DNA from: Propionibacteriaceae bacterium
GTDB lineage: Bacteria; Actinomycetota; Actinomycetes; Propionibacteriales; Propionibacteriaceae
Assembly: GCA_025923975.1 (NCBI GenBank)
Contig: JAICEV010000036.1
Span: 1 to 13,996, forward strand
Direction: 5' to 3'
DNA: 13,996 nt
The notes below the pieces were generated by a model. The model made no database searches. It was not told the origin of the DNA and was given only the letters and a program-made list of their open reading frames with translations. A program made the translations under genes and the position numbers. This document shows positions 1-6,354 of this stretch, piece by piece. The stretch's first letter is position 1; every line of letters begins with the position of its first letter.

Positions 1-2
1 CC

Positions 3-1154
3 TTCGGATACTGGGCAAGCGCCTGCGTCGGTAACACCTTCTACTGGGTGTTCATCATGGCCACGATCGGCGCGGCATTCCCGGCGCTGGGCGAGGGCGA
101 CACCCTCTTGGCGGCAGCCCTATCGACGGTCGGCGTGTGGACCTTCCATTTCATGATCACCCGCGGTGTGAAGAATGCCGCCGTGGTCAACCGGATCGTG
201 ACCATCGCCAAGATCGTTCCGATCTTGGTCTTTTTGATCATCCTGGTGTTCGCCTTCGATGCCGGCGTTTTCAGCGACAACATCTGGGGCGGGGAGGCCG
301 CAACGATCGGCTCCATCTTCAACCAGGTCAAGGCCACGATGATCATCACGGTCTTCGTGTTCTTGGGCATCGAGGGCGCCAGCGTGTACTCCCGCTACGC
401 GAAGCGACGTGAGGATGTCGGCCGAGCCACTGTGCTGGGCTTCCTCGGTGTGCTGTCCCTATTCGCGATGGTCACCCTGCTGCCCTACGCCGTGCTGCCG
501 CGGGACGAGATCGCTGGGCTGCGCCAACCGTCCATGGCCTCCGTGCTGGAAAGCGTCGTCGGCCACTGGGGTGCGGTCTTCATCAGCGTTGGCGTGGTTG
601 TCTCGGTGCTGGGCGCCTACCTGGCATGGACCCTGATGGCGGCCGAAGTGCTCTACATCCCCGCGACTTACGACGACATGCCACGTTTCCTCAAGCGCGA
701 GAACAAGGCCCAGGTGCCGATCTGGGCATTGATCTTGTCCAGCTCATTCGTCCAGCTCATGATCGTCGTGGTGCTGTTTGCCGAGGACGCGCTCAATTTC
801 ATGCTGGACCTGTGCACCAGCCTCGCCCTTATCCCGTACTTGCTCTCCGCTGCGTACGCCTTCAAGCTCGCTGCCACCAAGGAGACCTACGAGAACGACC
901 CATCGCGGACCAGAGAGCTCATCGTCGGTGTCGTGGCCGTCGTTTACACCCTGTTTCTCGTGGTCGCGGCCGGCACTGAGTTCTTGCTGCTGTCCTGCAT
1001 CATCTACGCCCCAGGCACGGTCCTCTACGTGATTGCCCGACGGGAGAACTCGTTGCGCGTCTTCCGGCCGTTCGAGTTGGCGCTCTGTGCGCTGATCATC
1101 GTCGGGGCCGTGATCGGTGTGATCTCGCTAGCGATCGGTGCCATCACGATCTAG
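3..1154 (+). CDS. APC-superfamily basic amino acid antiporter (ArcD/LysI type), 5'-truncated
   Basis: The frame is open from base 3, so the true start lies before the window. About 383 C-terminal residues are visible and end at TAG 1152-1154. The protein is a run of hydrophobic helices with short charged loops. The loop reading GIEGASVYSRYAKRREDVG, followed by ATVLGF, and the upstream GYWASACVGNTFYW stretch match the APA group of the APC superfamily, which holds arginine/ornithine, lysine and other basic amino acid or polyamine antiporters. The role would be exchange of a cationic amino acid for its decarboxylated or deiminated product across the plasma membrane. An arginine-deiminase operon upstream is possible but cannot be seen. 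The 3' end overlaps the convergent oxidoreductase gene by 11 bp. The family is secure; the substrate is a guess. Confidence 0.88.
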   Translation, partial: FGYWASACVGNTFYWVFIMATIGAAFPALGEGDTLLAAALSTVGVWTFHFMITRGVKNAAVVNRIVTIAKIVPILVFLIILVFAFDAGVFSDNIWGGEAATIGSIFNQVKATMIITVFVFLGIEGASVYSRYAKRREDVGRATVLGFLGVLSLFAMVTLLPYAVLPRDEIAGLRQPSMASVLESVVGHWGAVFISVGVVVSVLGAYLAWTLMAAEVLYIPATYDDMPRFLKRENKAQVPIWALILSSSFVQLMIVVVLFAEDALNFMLDLCTSLALIPYLLSAAYAFKLAATKETYENDPSRTRELIVGVVAVVYTLFLVVAAGTEFLLLSCIIYAPGTVLYVIARRENSLRVFRPFELALCALIIVGAVIGVISLAIGAITI

Positions 1155-2736
1155 CTCGACGCTGCGGCTTCAGTCGTGCGGAAGCCAGCGCAGCGCGTGC
1201 CGCGTTCATGCCGCAGGCGCCGTGCACAGCGCCACCTGGATGCGCCGAGGATGAGCCGAGATACAGCCCGCGGATCGGGGTACTCGCCCGGCCCAGACCA
1301 GGAATTGGCCGAAAGATCAACTGCTGATCGAGTGCGGCGGTTCCGCCATTGAGCGAGCCACCGACCAGACTCGCGTTGCGCCGCTCCATGTCCAGCGGTG
1401 TCAAGATGCGGCGCGCCAGAATGCGTTCTGAGAAGCCCGGTGCCCGCTGCTCGATGCGATCTTGCACGCGATCAGCAAACCGCTCGGCTTCGTCAATGTC
1501 CCACGACCCGGTGAGATTGCCACCGGCGTCGCCGAGCACCCGTAGCGGTACGTGGGTGTAAGCCCACAGTGACTCAGTCCCTCCTGGAGACCGCGTCGGA
1601 TCCGTCGTGGTCATCTGCCCCACGAGCAGGAATGGGAGTTCTGGGATGTAACCAGCGCTGAGCTGGGCGAAACCGATGACTAGCTCTTCATAGGAGTCGC
1701 TGATGTGAACGGTTCCCGGAGCGTACGGCGGCGGCCCGCTCCACGGCACTGGAGCGCTGAGTGCCCAATCAACCTTCACGGTCGCAGGGTCGCGGCGGAA
1801 GCCGGCCATCTTGGTTCGCACCTTAAGCGGCAGCTCATCGAAGGTGACCAGTCGGCCGTAGAGATGCTCTGCGGCTACATCAGCCAGCACCGCGCGACGT
1901 GCCCGGACAAGTTGATCATGAACCTGTACGCCAGTCGCCCGGCCATGCTCCACGGTGATCTTGGTAACTTCGGCATTGCAGACCACCTCTCCCCCGTACC
2001 GGAGCAACCGGTCGCGCATCGCCTCCGTCAGTTTGCCGGCACCGCCCTCTGGGGCCGGATACCCGACGGTTTGACCCAGCATGATCAACAGCAGCCCGAG
2101 GAAGCCCGACCCGGACCCATCCAACGGAATGTCTGCGTGCATGGCGTTTCCGGAAACCAGCAACCGTACGGCCTGGCTGCCGAACTGCTGCTCGAGAATG
2201 GTGGCTGCCGGAGCCAGCATCTGACGTACGAAGGACAGACCACCCACCCTCGGCAACGTGATCATGGCTCGCACCGCGGGCCCGAGCGGCGGGAACGGCG
2301 TGACCAGGGCGTCTACCAGACTCGGCCCGATCCGCCGCCATTGATCATGGAGGGCGCGCCAAGCGTCACCATCTCCAGGATGCTCCTCGTCCAGCAGCTT
2401 CGCAGTGACATCAATGTCGCGATGCAACATCACCCAGCGCCCGTTCGGCAGCGAATGCCCGAGCACCGCCGGGGCATGACACCACCGCAGCCCGTAGTCC
2501 TCTAGATGCAGGCCTTTAATCACCCGTGAGGCGGCCGCCATTGGATAAAAGGCGCTGAACGTGTCAGAGACGAAATCCGGGTGGAGTTCGCGATCACTGC
2601 GTACCGCACCCCCGACCTCCGGCTGCGCCTCCAGCAGCAGGGTGTCCCAGCCGGCCTCGGCCAGGCGATTGGCTGCCACGAGGCCGTTGGGACCCGCGCC
2701 GATGACTACTGCGTCCACCTCGCGCGGCAGGGGCAT
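1144..2736 (-). CDS. Phytoene dehydrogenase-like NAD(P)/FAD-dependent oxidoreductase
   Basis: A 530-residue flavoprotein of the CrtI/PYROXD2-like group. The N-terminal Rossmann dinucleotide motif GAGPNG is at residues 13-18, an acidic LLLE strand end at 33-36, and the GGAVR motif typical of phytoene-desaturase-like enzymes at 42-46. The C-terminal FAD motif, GLYLGSSSAHPGGAV, is near 490-504. Family members oxidise or isomerise hydrophobic polyenes or other lipids, but no carotenoid genes are nearby, so the substrate is unknown. The ATG at 2734-2736 is preceded by GAGGTAAG, and this SD region runs into the TGA of the SDR gene (2746-2748), with 9 nt between stop and start. Translational coupling as the last gene of the operon is therefore likely. 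No signal peptide is seen. Confidence 0.9.
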   Translation of the reverse strand: MPLPREVDAVVIGAGPNGLVAANRLAEAGWDTLLLEAQPEVGGAVRSDRELHPDFVSDTFSAFYPMAAASRVIKGLHLEDYGLRWCHAPAVLGHSLPNGRWVMLHRDIDVTAKLLDEEHPGDGDAWRALHDQWRRIGPSLVDALVTPFPPLGPAVRAMITLPRVGGLSFVRQMLAPAATILEQQFGSQAVRLLVSGNAMHADIPLDGSGSGFLGLLLIMLGQTVGYPAPEGGAGKLTEAMRDRLLRYGGEVVCNAEVTKITVEHGRATGVQVHDQLVRARRAVLADVAAEHLYGRLVTFDELPLKVRTKMAGFRRDPATVKVDWALSAPVPWSGPPPYAPGTVHISDSYEELVIGFAQLSAGYIPELPFLLVGQMTTTDPTRSPGGTESLWAYTHVPLRVLGDAGGNLTGSWDIDEAERFADRVQDRIEQRAPGFSERILARRILTPLDMERRNASLVGGSLNGGTAALDQQLIFRPIPGLGRASTPIRGLYLGSSSAHPGGAVHGACGMNAARAALASARLKPQRRARS

Positions 2737-2745
2737 GTTCTTACC

Positions 2746-3585
2746 TCACAGCACCGGCCGTCCACCGGTCACTGCAATCCGTGCACCCGAAATGTAACTG
2801 CCGTCATCGGAAGCCAGCAGCACATAAACCGGCGCCAGTTCCTTGGGCTGGCCCGCCCGCCCGAGCGGAGTGTTCTCGCCAAACTTCTCTACCTTCTCGG
2901 GAGGCATCGTCGATGGGATCAGCGGTGTCCAGATCGGCCCTGGAGCGACGCTATTGACCCGGATGCCCTTCTCTCCCAGCATCTGGGCCAGGCTGGCGCA
3001 GAAGTTGGCGATCGCTGCCTTGGTTGCGGCGTACGGGGCAAGAGTGGGGTTGGGCATGTCGGAGTTCACCGATGAGCTACCGATGATGGACGACCCCGGC
3101 TTCATATGCGGAATCGCCGCCTTGCAGAGATGGAACATGGCGCTGATGTTGGTATGGATGGTGTGGTCCCACTCCTCCTCGGAGATCTCGTCCAGCGTCT
3201 CGTGGGTCATCTGAAAGGCCGCGTTGCTCACCAAGATGTCCACGCCGCCCAAATCATCAACGGCGGTCTGGATGATGTTCCGGCAAAGCTGTGGATCGGC
3301 GATGTCGCCCTTCACCAGCACGGCACGCCTGCCGGCCTGCTCGACGTAGCCGGCCGTGTCCTTGGCGTCAGAGTCCTCGCTGAGGTAAGAGATCAACACG
3401 TCGGCACCTTCCCGCGCGAACGCGATCGCCACCGCCCGCCCTATTCCCGAGTCGCCGCCAGTGATCACGGCCACCTTGCCTTCGAGTTTTCCGCTTCCCT
3501 TATAACTCTGCTCGCCGCAGTCCGGTACCGGCCTCATCTCCGATTGGATGCCAGGCACCTCTTGCTGCTGTGCGGGCTGGCCCAT
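2746..3585 (-). CDS. SDR-family oxidoreductase (general-stress type)
   Basis: A classical short-chain dehydrogenase of 279 residues from the chosen start. The cofactor motif TGGDSGIG is at 42-49, NAA at 121-123, a structural Asn at 146, a serine cluster GSSSVNS near 169-175, and catalytic YAATK at 185-189. The roughly 35-residue N-terminal extension before GKVAVITGG is typical of the YdaD/YghA 'glucose and ribitol dehydrogenase' type, whose B. subtilis member is a general-stress protein. The true substrate is unknown; NAD(P)-dependent alcohol or aldehyde reduction is expected. Start choice: an upstream in-frame ATG exists at 3603, but ATG 3583-3585 has a strong AGGAGG five bases ahead of it. 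A sigma-B-like promoter lies at 3622-3646. The downstream flavoprotein gene begins 9 nt after this gene's stop. Confidence 0.93.
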   Translation of the reverse strand: MGQPAQQQEVPGIQSEMRPVPDCGEQSYKGSGKLEGKVAVITGGDSGIGRAVAIAFAREGADVLISYLSEDSDAKDTAGYVEQAGRRAVLVKGDIADPQLCRNIIQTAVDDLGGVDILVSNAAFQMTHETLDEISEEEWDHTIHTNISAMFHLCKAAIPHMKPGSSIIGSSSVNSDMPNPTLAPYAATKAAIANFCASLAQMLGEKGIRVNSVAPGPIWTPLIPSTMPPEKVEKFGENTPLGRAGQPKELAPVYVLLASDDGSYISGARIAVTGGRPVL

Positions 3586-3621
3586 GTTGCCTCCTAGAAA
3601 CATCGAGTCGTGTTGGCTCAG

Positions 3622-3646
3622 TTACCCCTGAGGCGCCAACCAAACC
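3622..3646 (-). promoter_or_regulatory. Candidate sigma-B/SigF-type promoter upstream of the SDR gene, bracketed by an inverted repeat
   Basis: Read on the minus strand, GGTTT (3646-3642), a 14-nt spacer and GGGTAA (3627-3622) fit the actinobacterial sigma-B/SigF pattern (GTTT or GNNT, about 14-16 nt, GGGTA). Transcription would start about 30 nt before the SDR ATG. The inverted repeat CTCAG/CTGAG (3617-3621 and 3628-3632) flanks the -10 hexamer exactly, and TTGG/CCAA arms (3613-3616, 3636-3639) extend it. This is a possible repressor operator or hairpin. The match is by eye. Confidence 0.5.
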
Positions 3647-3680
3647 GGCTTCAACTTTTGGAGCTGCTCGCAGCGAGGGT

Positions 3681-4343
3681 TCAGGCTCCGGTCTCGCGAT
3701 GTGCTTCCGCGACCGGCTTGGACTCCGGCGATCCACGCTGCCGCAGATACACCGATGCCCAAACGATCACCGCCACAGCAAGGAACTCACTCTGCCAGTT
3801 CTGAAATGACTCGAACCAGAACTGAGAGGTGCCGAGGTATTGGAATGTGCTCACCGGCTCACCGCCATGCGCAAGCTCTTCAGCGCTGTAGGCCTTGGCG
3901 CCGCTGATCGCGTGTGCCGTGATCGAGGCGAAGAACAAGATGAAGAACAGGGCTGACAGCGAATGTTCGTAGACCGTCAAGACCCAGCCGCCGCGGCGTA
4001 CCGGCCATGGCGTATCCGGACGGTTGGCCGCCTCCCGTGGGTCCTCGTCCTGAGGCGCGGGCTCGTCAATCGGCTTCGACTCCGAGGATCCGCGCTGGAA
4101 GAGAAAGGCGGTCAATACGACGTACATCGCCATCTGCAGGAATTCGCTCTCCCAGTTCTCAAACGTCGCCTCGTAAAAGTCGCCGCTCAACAGGTAGCGA
4201 CCGAGTGAGACCGCCTGCTCACCGTGTTCCAGCTGCTCGGAGTTGTAGACCCGGACACCCGAGAGGATCATGCCGCCAAAGAAGATCACGAAAAGGGCCA
4301 GGTTGGCGATCAGCAGTCCACGATCACGCACCCATTCGCGCAC
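3681..4343 (-). CDS. DUF6766 family membrane protein with internal duplication
   Basis: A membrane protein of unknown function built from two similar halves. Each half has a hydrophobic helix, a YN/YS-x-E-x-L/xHG segment, a YL..F.E...NW(E/Q)SEFL motif, a second helix and a conserved QRGSxESKP end. NWESEF and NWQSEF are 119 residues apart, as are QRGSSESKP and QRGSPESKP. About four transmembrane helices are predicted by eye. A proline- and acid-rich linker joins the halves. Start: GTG 4343 is preceded by GGAGGT (short spacing, 3-4 nt) and gives an N-terminus (REWVRDRGL) that, from memory, resembles other family members. GTG 4367 is an alternative that adds 8 residues and sits 2 nt after the GH13 stop. 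Either way the gene is closely coupled to the GH13 gene. The family often occurs among stress genes in actinobacteria, also from memory. No function is claimed. Confidence 0.85.
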   Translation of the reverse strand: MREWVRDRGLLIANLALFVIFFGGMILSGVRVYNSEQLEHGEQAVSLGRYLLSGDFYEATFENWESEFLQMAMYVVLTAFLFQRGSSESKPIDEPAPQDEDPREAANRPDTPWPVRRGGWVLTVYEHSLSALFFILFFASITAHAISGAKAYSAEELAHGGEPVSTFQYLGTSQFWFESFQNWQSEFLAVAVIVWASVYLRQRGSPESKPVAEAHRETGA

Positions 4344-4369
4344 CGAACCTCCAATCTGATGTAGCACAG

Positions 4370-6028
4370 CTAGACCTGATCACTCCGCGATAGGCGTATC
4401 CATCGGTATCCCCAGCCGTCCAGGGCGAGGCCTGTCAGCTTCTTGGTGGGTGCCTCGTAGGGACCGTCCACAAACAGGTCATAGGGGTCGTTCTCCATGC
4501 CGGGCAGCGGGCCAATGTCCACCGTCAGCTTGGTGTCGGCCAAGTTGTGCAGCAGCAGGATCGAGCCGGCGGGCGAGTCGAACCGGTGCGCCAGCACCGA
4601 ACGCGGCAGCGGAGCGTCGACCACCGAGCAGGTGCCGGTGCCAATCTCCGGTGCACTTCGCAGTGTGTGGATCAAGTTCTCAAACCAACGCAGCAGCGAA
4701 TCCGGGTCGCGTTGCTGCGCGCGTACGTTGAGCTTCTTTGCCCCGAATCGACCCGTCATGGTGACGGGTCGAAACAGCATCTCCGGCGGTGCCGAGCTGA
4801 ACCCCGCGTTCGCAGTGTCGTCCCATTGCATGGGCGTTCGGACCGCGTCGCGGCCCTTAAGGCTGAGGTCTTCCCCCATCCCGATCTCCTCGCCGTACCG
4901 CAGCGCCGGCGTGCCAGGCATTGAGAACTGCAACGCGTACGCGAGCTGGATACGTCGAAGATCACCTTTCAGCATCGGCGCCAACCGACGGCGGACGCCG
5001 CGCCCATACAGCCGCATCTCAGGGCGTGGCGCAAAGGCGCGGAAGGCGTCACCGCGCTGTTCGTCGGTGAGACGGCTCAGGTCGAGTTCGTCGTGATTGC
5101 GCAGGAAGCTGACCCACTGACCGCCCTTGGGCAGCTTCACTGCAGTAGTCAGAGCCTCGATGAGCGGCTCCGCATCGCTCCGAGCCAGCGCCAGCCAGAG
5201 CCGCGGGTTGAGCAGGAAGTCGAACATCATCTGCGCTCGATCGCTCGGGCCCTCGGGCCGGCTGGCGACGAAGTTGGTGATTTCGCTTGGAGGAAGGTTG
5301 GCCTCACAGAGCAGCACCGAATCGCCGCGCAGCCATTGGGTCTCCTGCCGCCAGGAGTCCATGATCGAAAAGTCCTGCGGTCCGGAATCGACACCGGGCT
5401 TCACCAGCTCGATAATGAACGGGGCAGCGTCGATTCGGTAACCGGCGACGCCAAGCTGCACCCAGAAACTCATCACCTTCGTCATCTCCGCGCGAACATC
5501 TGGATTGGCCCAGTTGAGGTCCGGCTGAAAATCATAGAAACGATGGAAGTACCACGCCTGCGCCTGCTCGTCGAAGGTCCAGGTCTCGGTCTGCTCACCT
5601 GGAAAGACAGTGCCTTGATGGCGGTTCGGCGGCTCCTCGGCACTCCACACATACCAGTCGCGATACGGCGAATCCGGGCTGCTCCGGGCCGAGACGAACC
5701 AGGGATGCTCATCGGATGTGTGGTTGACAACCAGGTCGAGGATGATCCGGATGCCACGCTCCTGCGCTCCTCGAGCGAGGTCGGCGAAGTCACCCAGACT
5801 GCCCAACTTCGGATCGATGCCGTAGTAATCGGTGATGTCGTATCCGCCGTCACGGCCAGGACTCGGATAAATGGGATTCAGCCATAGGCAGGAGACACCC
5901 AATCTGGCGAGATAGTCCAGGCGGCTTATCAGCCCTCGGAGATCGCCGCGGCCGTCGCCGTCGGAGTCCTGGAAGGACGCTACGTCGAGGCTGTAGATGA
6001 CGGCTGTCTGGTACCACCGCTTCGTCAT
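4370..6028 (-). CDS. GH13 trehalose synthase (TreS)-like alpha-glucosyl enzyme
   Basis: A 552-residue cytoplasmic GH13 enzyme. The four catalytic regions are intact: DLVVNH (D98-H103), GYRID with nucleophile D200, CEAN with acid/base E242, and RNHDE with H312/D313. The N-terminal DSDGDGRGD loop (21-29) is the usual calcium-binding site. FLRNHDEL, RRRLAPML, GDLRRI, SMPGTP, EEIGMG and RTPMQW, with a C-terminal GYRWIRL, follow TreS (maltose to trehalose interconversion). The sequence diverges from canonical TreS elsewhere (CEAN rather than AEAN; ALRYGEE), so a related maltosyl or glucosyl transfer activity is possible, and no symbol is given. No fused maltokinase domain is present. ATG 6028 follows AAAGGACAGG. 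It is the first gene of the minus-strand operon and sits behind a sigma-B-like promoter, consistent with compatible-solute supply under stress. Confidence 0.9.
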   Translation of the reverse strand: MTKRWYQTAVIYSLDVASFQDSDGDGRGDLRGLISRLDYLARLGVSCLWLNPIYPSPGRDGGYDITDYYGIDPKLGSLGDFADLARGAQERGIRIILDLVVNHTSDEHPWFVSARSSPDSPYRDWYVWSAEEPPNRHQGTVFPGEQTETWTFDEQAQAWYFHRFYDFQPDLNWANPDVRAEMTKVMSFWVQLGVAGYRIDAAPFIIELVKPGVDSGPQDFSIMDSWRQETQWLRGDSVLLCEANLPPSEITNFVASRPEGPSDRAQMMFDFLLNPRLWLALARSDAEPLIEALTTAVKLPKGGQWVSFLRNHDELDLSRLTDEQRGDAFRAFAPRPEMRLYGRGVRRRLAPMLKGDLRRIQLAYALQFSMPGTPALRYGEEIGMGEDLSLKGRDAVRTPMQWDDTANAGFSSAPPEMLFRPVTMTGRFGAKKLNVRAQQRDPDSLLRWFENLIHTLRSAPEIGTGTCSVVDAPLPRSVLAHRFDSPAGSILLLHNLADTKLTVDIGPLPGMENDPYDLFVDGPYEAPTKKLTGLALDGWGYRWIRLSRSDQV

Positions 6029-6116
6029 GAACCTGTCCTTTCGGCCTGCCGCAACGGCGAGGCTCGCGATCCGAGCGGTTGTGGCGCCTCCGCGCCCCGC
6101 TTTTACGCCTACCGAC

Positions 6117-6141
6117 TTACCCGCGAGAAGTCTGGCGACAC
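6117..6141 (-). promoter_or_regulatory. Candidate sigma-B-type promoter for the GH13 operon
   Basis: On the minus strand, GTGT (6141-6138), a 15-nt spacer and GGGTAA (6122-6117) fit the actinobacterial general-stress sigma pattern (GNNT-N14-16-GGGTA). The leader before the GH13 ATG at 6028 would be about 80 nt. The same GGGTAA hexamer precedes the SDR gene in the same operon, which strengthens both calls. The match is by eye and short, so chance remains possible. Confidence 0.38.
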
Positions 6142-6305
6142 TTGGAGTTGCGATCGCTCACGATCAAGTGGCAGAGCACCCTTACCGGTCGTCCGGGCAA
6201 ATCTGTTGAAGTCCAGGTAGGCGCGTGGACCCAGGTATTAGATTGGGCGGCGCGCGGAGCGTCCTGAAGGCGGAGTCGCCCCTCGTACCCCAGCACATCC
6301 CAACA

Positions 6306-6330
6306 GCGTTGCCTCGCCGCCGTCGGGTAG
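6306..6330 (+). promoter_or_regulatory. Weak candidate sigma-B-like promoter for the sensor kinase gene
   Basis: GCGT (6306-6309), 15 nt and GGGTAG (6325-6330) satisfy the loose GNNT-N14-16-GGGTA pattern. Transcription would start just before the GGAGGA ribosome-binding site and leave a leader of under 20 nt. GGGTAG is common by chance in GC-rich DNA, so this is weaker than the two minus-strand sites. Confidence 0.2.
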
Positions 6331-6354
6331 CGCAGATCGGAGGACTCAGACTTC

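Larger units (their letters stand above)
6029..6354. other. Divergent intergenic region between the GH13 operon and the sensor kinase gene
   Basis: These 326 bp show no convincing gene on either strand. They hold the minus-strand sigma-B-like site at 6117-6141, an inverted repeat GTCCA-N10-TGGAC (6211-6215 and 6226-6230), a short GGCG-GAGT-CGCC hairpin near 6270, and a weaker plus-strand match GCGT-N15-GGGTAG at 6306-6330. The kinase SD is GGAGGA at about 6339-6344. No hexaloop pair of ANTAR-target type was recognised. Confidence 0.6.

Noticed and set aside
1705..2505. Long plus-strand open frame inside the flavoprotein gene
   Set aside because: It is antisense to a clearly conserved FAD oxidoreductase, has no family resemblance and is a GC-rich shadow frame.
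3613..3639. Hexaloop hairpin upstream of the SDR gene as an ANTAR target
   Set aside because: The loop is six bases, but it reads GGGTAA on the coding strand (no A1/G4) and coincides with a better promoter -10 match.
5093..5887. Long plus-strand open frame inside the GH13 gene
   Set aside because: It is antisense to intact GH13 catalytic motifs, and its composition is typical of a shadow frame.
6029..6354. ANTAR-type dual hexaloop antiterminator RNA in the divergent region
   Set aside because: Short inverted repeats are present, but none has a six-base loop with A at position 1 and G at position 4, and no hairpin pair is followed by a terminator.
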